A stretch of 41,948 nucleotides of DNA from Rhodospirillales bacterium (lineage in GTDB: Bacteria > Pseudomonadota > Alphaproteobacteria > Acetobacterales > Acetobacteraceae), in NCBI GenBank assembly GCA_025351925.1, contig JANXVC010000318.1:1-41948 (forward strand), read 5' to 3'. Below, piece after piece: positions 1-6,938 of this stretch (position 1 is the stretch's first letter; every line of letters starts with the position of its first letter). The notes under the pieces are model-generated. The model was not told the origin of the DNA, did no database searches, and worked only from the letters and a program-made list of their open reading frames with translations. The translations under genes were made by a program, and so were the position numbers.

Positions 1-1
1 C

Positions 2-808
2 AAAGCGACCGATACCCTGCTGCCGGACGTGCGCTTCGTGTTGGCGGTCGCCAGCGGCAAGGGCGGCGTCGGCAAATCGACCACCGCCGTCAACCTCGCC
101 GTCAGCTTCGCGCGCATGGGCATCCGCACCGGGCTGCTGGACGCGGACATCTACGGCCCGAGCCTGCCGCGCATGCTGGGCGTGGACCGCAAGCCGGAGA
201 CGCGGGACGGCATGATGGTTCCGCTGCAGGCCTGGGGGCTGTCGGCGATGTCGATTGGCTTCCTCGTGGATCCGGACGCCGCGATGATCTGGCGCGGACC
301 GATGGTGATGGGTGCCTTGGAGCAGATGATGGGCCAGGTGCACTGGGGCGCGCTCGATATCCTGATTGTCGATATGCCGCCCGGCACCGGCGACGCGCAG
401 CTCACGATGGCGCAGAAGGTGACGCTGAGCGGCGCCGTGATCGTCTCCACGCCGCAGGACATCGCGCTGATCGACGCCCGCCGCGGGGTGCGTATGTTCG
501 AGAAGACGCTGGTACCGGTGCTGGGCCTGATCGAGAACATGAGCGTGTTCTGCTGCCCGAACTGCGGCCACCGCACCGAGCTGTTCGGCCATGGCGGCGC
601 AAAGCGCGAGGCCGAGGCGCTCGGCATCCCGTTCCTGGGCGAAATCCCCCTGCTGCTGGACATCCGCACCACGTCCGACGCCGGCACGCCGATCTGCGCC
701 GCGGCGCCCGACAGCCCAGCGGCGCAGGCCTTCGCCGTCATCGCGCGCCGGGTCTGGGAAGGGCTCGCGGTGCGTCAGCCGGCGGCGCCCCGTATCGTGG
801 TGGACTGA
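2..808 (+). CDS. apbC: Mrp/ApbC-family Fe-S cluster carrier ATPase, 5'-truncated by window edge
   Basis: P-loop ATPase of the Mrp/NBP35 family, which binds and delivers [4Fe-4S] clusters to apo-proteins in the cytosol. The frame is open to the window edge, so the true start and the usual N-terminal DUF59 domain lie outside; the GTG at 29 is probably internal. Visible are a deviant Walker A (GKGGVGKST, about residues 19-27 of the visible part), the A' motif DADIYGPSLPRMLG, the switch sequence DMPPGTGDAQLT, and the family's CPNC pair near visible residue 185 that bridges a cluster between subunits. The end is a TGA at 806-808. The next gene, starting within 30 bp, encodes a Rieske protein, which suits an Fe-S theme but does not prove a link. 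The family assignment is secure; the physiological target is unknown. Confidence 0.93.
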   Translation, partial: KATDTLLPDVRFVLAVASGKGGVGKSTTAVNLAVSFARMGIRTGLLDADIYGPSLPRMLGVDRKPETRDGMMVPLQAWGLSAMSIGFLVDPDAAMIWRGPMVMGALEQMMGQVHWGALDILIVDMPPGTGDAQLTMAQKVTLSGAVIVSTPQDIALIDARRGVRMFEKTLVPVLGLIENMSVFCCPNCGHRTELFGHGGAKREAEALGIPFLGEIPLLLDIRTTSDAGTPICAAAPDSPAAQAFAVIARRVWEGLAVRQPAAPRIVVD

Positions 809-835
809 AAGGGTCGCGGATTGTACTCTGAAACT

Positions 836-1879
836 ATGGACGGCATGTTGCGCGGCTTCTGGTATCTGGCCGCATCGGCCCGCAGCCTGAAACCCGGCAA
901 GACGCTCCCGGTCAGGCTGCTGGACGAGGACTTGCTGCTCGGACGCCGCGCCGACGGCTCGGTGTTCGCGGTCAGCGACGCCTGCCCGCACCGCGGCATG
1001 CCGATGCGGCACGGCTCGTTCGACGGGCAGACGCTGCGCTGCTGCTACCACGGCTGGGCGTTCCGCAGCACGGATGGCTGCTGCACCGAAATCCCGTCAT
1101 TGGCGCCCGACGACCGGACCGACCCCGCCAAGTTCCGGCTGCGCACCTACCCGGCGCAGGACGTGCAGGGCAACCTCTGGGTGCTTGTCGGCACGGCCGG
1201 CCCCGGACTCGACACTAAGCCCGGCCCGGTGCCGACGGTGCCAGGCTTTGAGGGTCAGGCGCCGCAGGTCACCACGACAATGCGCTTCCCGTGCAGCGTC
1301 GATCTGGCGGCATGGGGCTTCTTCGACCCCGGGCACCCGGCCTTCGTCCATACCTCGCGCTGGTGGAAAAAGAACCCGGCGTCCCGGCTTCGGCTGAAGG
1401 AGAAGGGCTTCGAGCCTGAGGGCATGGGGTTCCGCATGCTGCGGCACCATTTAAAAGAGGGCGCCAATCCCTATCGCCTGCTGGGCCGCAACGTGCGGAT
1501 CGACATCGGCATCCAGCTGCCGGGCGTGCGGATCGAGCACATCCAGGGCGACCGGCACTCCGCCTGCGTGCTGGCCGCCGCAACGCCGCTGAGCGCCACC
1601 GAAACCGACGTGCATTATTGCGTCTATTGGACCATGCCGTGGTTGGCGCCGCTGCGTCCTGTGGCGACGTGGATGGCGCGGGATTTCCTGAACCAGGACC
1701 GCGAGGTGGCGGCGCGGCTGATGGGCAACCCGGCCCTGCCGGCGCCGCTATTTGTGGGCGACCCGGATACCCAGGTGCGCTGGTACATGCGGCTGAAAAA
1801 GGAGTACCTGGCGGCGCGGGAGGAAGGGCGGCCGTTCGTCAACCCGCTTCGCGAGCAGACGCTGCATTGGCGCAGCTAG
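836..1879 (+). CDS. Rieske [2Fe-2S] aromatic-ring/O-demethylase-type oxygenase alpha subunit
   Basis: Likely the oxygenase component of a Rieske non-haem iron oxygenase (VanA/pheophorbide-oxygenase-like monomeric type, about 347 residues). The N-terminal Rieske domain carries CPH, 16 residues, then CCYH (Cys50/His52 and Cys69/His72 approximately), the ligands of the 2Fe-2S cluster. The catalytic domain shows DPGHPAFVH, the two-histidine motif for mononuclear iron, and a late Asp in NQDREVAARL that could be the third ligand. The ATG at 836 was chosen; a TTG at 821 in the same frame has a better AAAGGG spacing and would add five residues. No reductase or ferredoxin gene is adjacent, so the electron donor and the substrate are unknown. 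The 3' end overlaps the convergent ribokinase by 41 bp. Confidence 0.85.
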   Translation: MDGMLRGFWYLAASARSLKPGKTLPVRLLDEDLLLGRRADGSVFAVSDACPHRGMPMRHGSFDGQTLRCCYHGWAFRSTDGCCTEIPSLAPDDRTDPAKFRLRTYPAQDVQGNLWVLVGTAGPGLDTKPGPVPTVPGFEGQAPQVTTTMRFPCSVDLAAWGFFDPGHPAFVHTSRWWKKNPASRLRLKEKGFEPEGMGFRMLRHHLKEGANPYRLLGRNVRIDIGIQLPGVRIEHIQGDRHSACVLAAATPLSATETDVHYCVYWTMPWLAPLRPVATWMARDFLNQDREVAARLMGNPALPAPLFVGDPDTQVRWYMRLKKEYLAAREEGRPFVNPLREQTLHWRS

Positions 1880-2750
1880 CCCGGTCGGTCTCTTCTTTGG
1901 TCGGCAAGGTGTTCTGAGAGCCGGCCTGGCTGCAGCAAAGGCCCGCCGCGACGTTGGCCCGGGCCATTGCGGCCGGCATCGTCATTCCGCGGTCGAGCGC
2001 CGCCGCCAGCACGCCGGTGAAACAGTCGCCCGCCGCCGTCGTGTCCACGACCTGGATCGGGTGGGCCGCGATGGTGCCCGCGTCACGCTCGTTGGCCCAC
2101 TCGGCGCCAAGCTCGCCGAGCGTTCGCACGACGCCCACCCTCAGCGCCGCGTGCAATCCAGCCGCATCGGCGTTCGTGCCGTGCCGGGCGGCCAGCCACT
2201 CCGCCTCGGTCTCGTTGACGATCAGCAGGTCCACGGCGCCAAGCGCATCGGCGTCGAGCGGGCTGGCCGGGGCGAGATTCATGATGATCCGCGCATTCCG
2301 CGCGCGGGCCCGACGGATCAACGCGGCGGTCTGCTGCGGGTCATTTTCCATCTGCAGCACCAGCGTGGCGCCGGAGCCTAGGATCGCGTCCTCAACCTGA
2401 TCGGCGCGGGCATGGGTATTGGCGCCGGACCCGACCGCGATCTGGTTGTGGCCAGCTGGGTCCGTGCAGATCGCGGCGCAACCCGTGCTAGCCTCGACCC
2501 GGGCGACGCGTGACAGGTCCACGCCCGCGGCTTGCATACTCGCCAGCGCCGCATCGGCCAAGGTATCTCGCCCGACGCAGCCCGCCATCAGCACGATGGC
2601 GCCATCCCGTGCCGCGGCGACGGCCTGGTTGGCGCCCTTGCCGCCCGGCTCGATGCGGGTTGTGGGGCCGAGCACTGTCTCCCCGGGGCTGGGAAGGTGG
2701 TTAAGCGCGAAGATCAGATCGAGATTGATCGAGCCGAAAACGATAATCAT
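1839..2750 (-). CDS. rbsK: Ribokinase (PfkB-family sugar kinase)
   Basis: PfkB carbohydrate kinase of 303 residues, probably phosphorylating ribose (or another small sugar) at the 5-hydroxyl with ATP. The sequence shows the N-terminal GSINLD, the substrate-site GGKGANQA (residues 36-43), a LIVNETEAE segment, and the PfkB signature AAGDCFTG (239-246) with catalytic Asp242. The C-terminal SQAGSQNTLPT matches the ribokinase end, followed by a short non-conserved tail that runs into the Rieske gene. The start ATG is the last of three ATGA junctions in a tandem duplication that links it to thyX upstream, so translation is probably coupled to thyX. No ribose transporter or rbsD is nearby. Ribokinase is the best guess, but the substrate is not proven by sequence. 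Confidence 0.88.
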   Translation of the reverse strand: MIIVFGSINLDLIFALNHLPSPGETVLGPTTRIEPGGKGANQAVAAARDGAIVLMAGCVGRDTLADAALASMQAAGVDLSRVARVEASTGCAAICTDPAGHNQIAVGSGANTHARADQVEDAILGSGATLVLQMENDPQQTAALIRRARARNARIIMNLAPASPLDADALGAVDLLIVNETEAEWLAARHGTNADAAGLHAALRVGVVRTLGELGAEWANERDAGTIAAHPIQVVDTTAAGDCFTGVLAAALDRGMTMPAAMARANVAAGLCCSQAGSQNTLPTKEETDRASCANAASAREAG

Positions 2751-2795
2751 GCGTGCTTCGCCCCGACTATCATGCGTGCTTCGCCCCGACTATCA
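2746..2795 (-). repeat. 23-bp tandem duplication encoding two micro-ORFs between thyX and ribokinase
   Basis: Positions 2746-2768 and 2769-2791 are identical 23-bp units, and a partial third begins at 2792. Read on the minus strand, each unit holds a GGGGCG purine tract and an ATGA. This gives two identical ORFs, 2796-2770 and 2773-2747, each encoding MIVGAKHA. The thyX stop overlaps the first ATG, each micro-ORF stop overlaps the next ATG, and the last ATG is the ribokinase start. The 23-bp period equals 27 nt minus the 4-nt overlap, so copy number can change without breaking the chain. Confidence 0.9.
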
Positions 2796-3728
2796 TGCGC
2801 GCCCCAGGGTCTCCATCAGCTCCGTCCACTCACGCTTCGACAGGCCGCTGCCGGGCTGATCGACGGGCTCGCCGGCCAGCAGGCGGCGGACGACTGCGAG
2901 CATCTGCGCCGACAGCGTCGCGGCACCCATGCGGTAGTCCTGGAATGCCTGGAATGTCGCGGGGACCCAGGCGCGCACGGTGTCCAGCATCGCATCGGCA
3001 TAGACGCGGATTTCGAACTGCGCGTGGCTGTCGGCGCGGAGCGACAGGAATCCCAGCAGGTTGTGGAGATCGGCCTTCCAATACCACTGCGTGTAGGTGT
3101 TGAGCGTGAGGTTCATCCGGGCCAGCTCCCGCGCCAGGCCGCGGCGGCTGGGATCGGCGGGCTCGCCGTCGGCGCCCTCGTTCAGCATATGGGCGTAGTG
3201 GTCGTAGGTCAGCGTCGCGTCTTGGCGCAGCATGTCCAGCACGGCGGCGGCCTCATTGCCCTCCAGCACGGCGCCGCGGCCCTGGCGGTTGCTGCTGCTT
3301 TGCGCGGCCAGGTGCTCAGGGGCGGGAATGTAGAACTCGCGGTCGAGGATGCTGTAGCGGGCGGAGTACTCGTTCACGTTCGCCATGCGGTGCCGTATCC
3401 ACTGGCGCGCCACGAAGATCGGCAGCTTCACATGGTACTTGATCTCGCACATCTCGAACGGCGTGCTGTGGCGGTGCCGCATCAGGTAGCGGATCAGCCC
3501 GGCGTCCTCGCTGACCCGGCGGGTGCCGCGGCCATAGCTGACGCGCGCCGCCTGCACCACCGCGTCGTCGTCGCCCATGTAGTCGATCACCCGGACGAAT
3601 CCGTGGTCCAGCACTGGCAGCGCACGATAAAGCATATCCTCCAGCGCCGGTACCGTTGCGCGCCGTGTCGGAGCGGCGGCCTCGCGCTGCTGATCGATTT
3701 CGGTCTGTTGTTCGGGGGTCAATCGCAT
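2793..3728 (-). CDS. thyX: Flavin-dependent thymidylate synthase
   Basis: ThyX methylates dUMP to dTMP using FAD, NADPH and methylene-tetrahydrofolate. It replaces ThyA in many alphaproteobacteria. The 311-residue protein contains the signature [15 protein letters not shown] (RHR, seven residues, then Ser) that binds FAD and dUMP, and preceding family sequence such as [20 protein letters not shown]. The ATG at 3728 was preferred because AGGGG lies seven bases upstream of it; an in-frame ATG nine codons earlier at 3755 lacks that signal. The gene is divergent from the tmRNA gene, whose 5' end begins only about 30 bp away, so the promoters must be compact or overlapping. Downstream it feeds, through micro-ORFs, into ribokinase. 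Confidence 0.96.
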   Translation of the reverse strand: MRLTPEQQTEIDQQREAAAPTRRATVPALEDMLYRALPVLDHGFVRVIDYMGDDDAVVQAARVSYGRGTRRVSEDAGLIRYLMRHRHSTPFEMCEIKYHVKLPIFVARQWIRHRMANVNEYSARYSILDREFYIPAPEHLAAQSSSNRQGRGAVLEGNEAAAVLDMLRQDATLTYDHYAHMLNEGADGEPADPSRRGLARELARMNLTLNTYTQWYWKADLHNLLGFLSLRADSHAQFEIRVYADAMLDTVRAWVPATFQAFQDYRMGAATLSAQMLAVVRRLLAGEPVDQPGSGLSKREWTELMETLGRA

Positions 3729-3758
3729 GGTCTTACCCCTAGCATTCCATCGCACGAA

Positions 3759-4060
3759 CGCCTATGTCTCGCATGCTGTAACAACGGCTATGGTGATAAA
3801 CGGTAGTTGGAATAAGCGTTGTGGACCCGGGGGCAGTGCCCGGCGCCTCCACCAGTTCCACCCGATGGTCTCGGGGGTTTTGGCTGCGGGGGCGACACAG
3901 GCTCGACACGCGTAGTAAAGACCTGCCTTTTGCTCGGCATGATACCGCCGTTATCGGGTCATATCACAAGTGCCAATGACAATCATGAGGCGCTCGCCGT
4001 CGCTGCGTAAGCAGAGATAGGCGCGGTTCGGGGGGGCACCGGGCAACAGAAGCCCCCTCA
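3759..4060 (+). ncRNA. ssrA: Two-piece (circularly permuted) tmRNA
   Basis: Rescues stalled ribosomes by acting first as tRNA-Ala and then as mRNA. The gene order is permuted, as in alphaproteobacteria. The acceptor piece ends in a T-arm (stem 3827-3831/3839-3843, 7-nt loop) followed by CGCCTCC and ACCA at 3844-3854. A 33-nt spacer follows, then the coding piece from 3888. GGGGGCG (3888-3894) pairs with CGCCTCC and places a G-U at pair 3, the alanine identity wobble. GGCTCGAC resembles the conserved D-loop region. The tag frame 3972-4010 reads ANDNHEALAVAA and stops with TAA. CGCCTAT at 3759-3765 pairs with ATAGGCG at 4017-4023, closing a helix across the break. Outer ends are approximate; a GGGGGC/GCCCCC hairpin at 4032-4057 may mark the 3' end. 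Confidence 0.9.
3855..3887 (+). other. Internal transcribed spacer of permuted tmRNA
   Basis: This 33-nt segment lies between the CCA end of the acceptor piece and the first G of the coding piece. It can fold as a small hairpin (CCCGA at 3861-3865 with TCGGG at 3871-3875). By analogy with known two-piece tmRNAs it is expected to be excised during processing. The boundaries follow from the inferred acceptor stem. Confidence 0.65.
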
Positions 4061-4119
4061 CTCTTCCTGCATTCGATATGATGAAGTAACCTGGTGGTCA
4101 GTCCTGCCCCGGAGTGGTC

Positions 4120-4713
4120 ATGCCTTATAACTATCTGCATGCAGCGTGCGTTGTAATAGCGCTCGGCGTATCGGCATGTTCCACAACTGACACAGGCCTC
4201 AACTATACACCGAAGTCCGGAATCGTCGCGACCAATAGGCCTGCAATTGTAGCAGTGAATGCGACCGATCAGCGCAAGGAGGCGCCCACCCGACTCGCGA
4301 CGGTGATGGGAGGCTTCGGCAATCCCATCAAATATCTAAATACCAACCGACCGGTCCGCGACGAAGTCGCTTCTGCATTCACCGATGGACTCAAGGCCCG
4401 TGGTTTGTATGGCGGGTCCGGACCTTACCGGATCGACCTGGTCATTCGGAAACTCGACGCCGATATGATCATTGGCCGAACGGCGCGGATCGACATGGAC
4501 CTGATCGTCGCCACCGCCAATGGTCAGACAGTGTATCGGGACACCGTTGTCGATCAGCAGTCCGACATGAAATTTTTTGCAACCGGAGTCTTTGCCGATG
4601 TCATGGACCTGCAAAGGATGGTGCAGTCGTTGCTGAATGCGACGGTGGACCGCTTACTGGACAAGCCCGAATTTCGGGCCGCAATCGGCGGCCGGGGGGC
4701 CCGCGTCAGCTAA
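4120..4713 (+). CDS. Lipoprotein of unknown function (YajG-like?)
   Basis: A 197-residue protein with a signal peptide and lipobox LGVSAC near residue 20, so it is probably lipid-anchored in the cell envelope. The remainder (V-A-V-N-A-T-D-Q-R near the start, alternating hydrophobic strands, a C-terminal helix) loosely recalls YajG-type lipoproteins; this is a weak resemblance, not an identification. The ATG at 4120 was chosen over a GTG two codons earlier because GGAG ends five bases before it. A TATGAT hexamer at 4077-4082 could be a -10 box, but no convincing -35 is visible. Base composition is plainly lower in GC and less biased at third positions than the neighbours, and the gene sits directly after ssrA, a common integration target, so lateral acquisition is possible. 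Its stop overlaps the convergent gene's stop. Confidence 0.75.
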   Translation: MPYNYLHAACVVIALGVSACSTTDTGLNYTPKSGIVATNRPAIVAVNATDQRKEAPTRLATVMGGFGNPIKYLNTNRPVRDEVASAFTDGLKARGLYGGSGPYRIDLVIRKLDADMIIGRTARIDMDLIVATANGQTVYRDTVVDQQSDMKFFATGVFADVMDLQRMVQSLLNATVDRLLDKPEFRAAIGGRGARVS

Positions 4714-6287
4714 CCCCGGACAACATTCCAAAACACCGGCAGTCCAGGCAAAATACCCGACAGTTCCGCCCGGTAAGCCGTCTGCTGGAACTGCTGGCCC
4801 AGCGGCACATAGGGTACGTCCCGAAAAGCCTGCGCCTGGAGCTGTTCGGCCAGGCTGAACTGCGTGGCCTCGTCGGGCGCGCGGAGCCACTCGTCGCGCA
4901 ATGTCTCAATCAGCGGACTGTCCGGCCAGCCCGGCGCCGCAGCACGGCCGTTGCCGCGCAGGAGCGGGTGGCCCGCCGGCGTCGCGTGGTCGAGGCCGGA
5001 CCAGCTCGTCTGGAACACGCTCCAGCCGCCGCGTTCGACCGGCTCCATGCTGGTGCGGCGCTGCACCGCGCTGCCCCAATCCATCGCCTGAGCGTCGAGG
5101 TTCAGGCCCAGCTTGCGGAACAGCTCTGCCGTCACCTCGGCAAGCGCATTGGTGCTCGGGATGTCGGTCGGCACCAGCAAGGCGACCTTCTCGCCCTTGT
5201 AGCCGCTGGCCGCCACGGCACGCCGGCTGCGGTCGAGGTCGCGGGGGCCGGTCAGCGCCTCCATGCCCGCCGCATTGGCCAGCGGCGTGCCCGGGCAGAA
5301 GAACCCGACGCCGTCCGCCCACTGCGCGCGGTCCGGACCGGAAACCGCCTGCATGTACTCGGACTGTTGTATGGCGCCCAGCACAGCCCGGCGCAGCGCC
5401 GGGTTGTCGAAAGGCGGCTGAAGCTGGTTGAACCGCATCGTCGCGATGATCCCGGTCGGGTCCTGCGTCTTCACGACCAAACGCCGGTCGGCGCGCAGCC
5501 GTCCCAGCAGGTCGGGGTTGGCGGCCAGCCACCAATCGACCTCGCCCCGTTGTAATGCCGCACTCGCCGTCGCCGCGTCCGGGATGATGGCCCACTCCAC
5601 CCGGTCGAATCCCGCCCGTTTCGGCCCGGCTGTGCGGGACGCGACACCGCTCTCACGCGGGACATAGCCTTCGAACCGGGCATAGGCGACGCGGGCGCCC
5701 GGCACGCGCTCATCCGGCAGGAAGCGGTATGGCCCGCTGCCGACCATCTCGAGCACCTGCTTGAACGGGTCGGTCGCCGCCAGGCGCGCCGGCATCATGA
5801 TGCAGGGGCTGGGCGCGGTCTTGCCCAGCGCGTCAGGCAGCAGCGGGAACGGGATGCGCAGGCGGAAGACGACGGTGCGGTCGTCCTCGGCAAACAGCGC
5901 GTCGGTCACCGCCAGCAAGGCCTGGCCGAAGGTGTCGCGCGCCCCCCAGCGGCGGATGCTGGCGACGCAGTCCCGCGCCAGCACCGGCTCCTTGTCATGG
6001 AAACGCAGGCCGGACCGCAGCACGAGACGCCAGCGTAGGCCGTCCGCCTCGGCCACCGCCGCCTCCAGCATCTGCGGTTGCGCGGTGTAGCCGGCGTCCT
6101 GGCCGAATAGGGTATCGAACACCAGGAATGCGTGGTCGCGGGTCTGGTAGGCCGTCGTCCAGATCGGGTCCAGGACTGCGAGGTCCGCCTGCGGCACGAA
6201 ACGCAGCACGCGCGCATCCGCCCCGCGCGCTAAGCGGGGTATCGCCAGCGCCGCCAAGCCGGCCTGCACGAAGTTGCGACGATCCAT
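4710..6287 (-). CDS. ABC transporter substrate-binding protein, peptide/nickel (SBP_bac_5) family
   Basis: Periplasmic solute receptor of the DppA/OppA family, 525 residues. The N-terminus MDRRNFVQAGLAALAIPR carries a twin-arginine-like signal followed by a hydrophobic stretch and an Ala-rich cleavage region, suggesting Tat export. Family features include the FDTLFG segment near residue 58, the WRLVLRSGLRFHD strand typical of the cluster, and an NPALRRAVLGAIQQSEYM helix. AAGGGGG lies five bases before the ATG, with a TATAAA just ahead of it. No permease or ATPase genes flank it, so it is an orphan receptor whose partners must be elsewhere. The ligand cannot be read from sequence. It is divergent from sspB across about 90 bp. 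Confidence 0.9.
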   Translation of the reverse strand: MDRRNFVQAGLAALAIPRLARGADARVLRFVPQADLAVLDPIWTTAYQTRDHAFLVFDTLFGQDAGYTAQPQMLEAAVAEADGLRWRLVLRSGLRFHDKEPVLARDCVASIRRWGARDTFGQALLAVTDALFAEDDRTVVFRLRIPFPLLPDALGKTAPSPCIMMPARLAATDPFKQVLEMVGSGPYRFLPDERVPGARVAYARFEGYVPRESGVASRTAGPKRAGFDRVEWAIIPDAATASAALQRGEVDWWLAANPDLLGRLRADRRLVVKTQDPTGIIATMRFNQLQPPFDNPALRRAVLGAIQQSEYMQAVSGPDRAQWADGVGFFCPGTPLANAAGMEALTGPRDLDRSRRAVAASGYKGEKVALLVPTDIPSTNALAEVTAELFRKLGLNLDAQAMDWGSAVQRRTSMEPVERGGWSVFQTSWSGLDHATPAGHPLLRGNGRAAAPGWPDSPLIETLRDEWLRAPDEATQFSLAEQLQAQAFRDVPYVPLGQQFQQTAYRAELSGILPGLPVFWNVVRG

Positions 6288-6379
6288 GGTGCCCCCTTTA
6301 TAGAGTGACCTCTTGCCCGTAGCTTCGCTCGCGCGCCAGCCCGTTCCAATCTCGAGCGGTCCGCGCTAAGGGTGCGCGC

Positions 6380-6934
6380 ATGGAAGACACCGAAGACGGC
6401 CGGGACGGCGGGCCACCGCAGCGACCGGAGAGCCTGCTGCCCTATGACGCGTGGACCGAGGAGGCGTTGCGGCATGTCGTCGTGCGGGCGCTCGCCTATG
6501 TCGGCGCGCAGGGCATGCCCGGCGAGCACCATTTCTACGTCAGTTTCCGCACCGACCGCCCCGGCGTCACCATCCCAGCGCGTTTGCTGGCGCAATACCC
6601 GCACGAGATGACGATCGTGCTGCAGCACCAGTTCTGGGATTTGCAGGTGGACGAGCCCGCCGGCTGGTTCAGCATCGGTCTGTCGTTCGGCGGCATCCCG
6701 ACCACGCTGCACGTGCCGTTCAACGCCGTGACGGCGTTCGCCGACCCGCATGTGCAGTTCGGCCTGCGCTTCCGCCCGCCGGGCGACGAGGCCGCCAACG
6801 ATGATCCCGAGACCGCGTCGATGAACCCGCCGCCGGAGCCGGAACCCGAGCCGCCGGCGACTGCCGAGCCGTCGGAGGCTCCGCAGGTTGTGAGCCTCGA
6901 CGCCTTCCGCCGGCGTCCCCCGACCAAGGAGTAA
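6380..6934 (+). CDS. sspB: SspB-family ClpXP adaptor (alpha type)
   Basis: Delivers SsrA-tagged proteins to the ClpXP protease. The 184-residue protein has the SspB fold core from about residue 20 to 135 (for example [20 protein letters not shown] and [19 protein letters not shown]), a Pro/Glu-rich flexible linker, and a basic C-terminal segment [10 protein letters not shown] (about 170-179) that matches the ClpX-docking tail of SspB proteins. An AAGGG lies seven bases before the ATG. It is followed after four bases by class I fumarase, with which it is probably co-transcribed. The tmRNA gene encoding the tag it should recognise lies only 2.3 kb upstream. Confidence 0.92.
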   Translation: MEDTEDGRDGGPPQRPESLLPYDAWTEEALRHVVVRALAYVGAQGMPGEHHFYVSFRTDRPGVTIPARLLAQYPHEMTIVLQHQFWDLQVDEPAGWFSIGLSFGGIPTTLHVPFNAVTAFADPHVQFGLRFRPPGDEAANDDPETASMNPPPEPEPEPPATAEPSEAPQVVSLDAFRRRPPTKE

Positions 6935-6938
6935 CGTG

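Noticed and set aside
2532-3806. 424-codon plus-strand ORF opposite ribokinase and thyX
   Set aside because: It is antisense to two well-identified enzymes, His/Arg/Val/Gln-rich as expected of a high-GC shadow frame, and matches no family.
3756-4010. Two short plus-strand ORFs (62 and 63 codons) before the lipoprotein
   Set aside because: They fall within the tmRNA; only the last 12 codons of one are meaningful, as the proteolysis tag.
4032-4057. GGGGGC/GCCCCC hairpin as an intrinsic terminator of ssrA
   Set aside because: The stem is good but the loop is 14 bases and no T-run follows; kept only as a possible end marker of the RNA.
4710-6287. Peptide ABC transporter operon
   Set aside because: Only the binding protein is present; neighbouring genes are unrelated and on the other strand.
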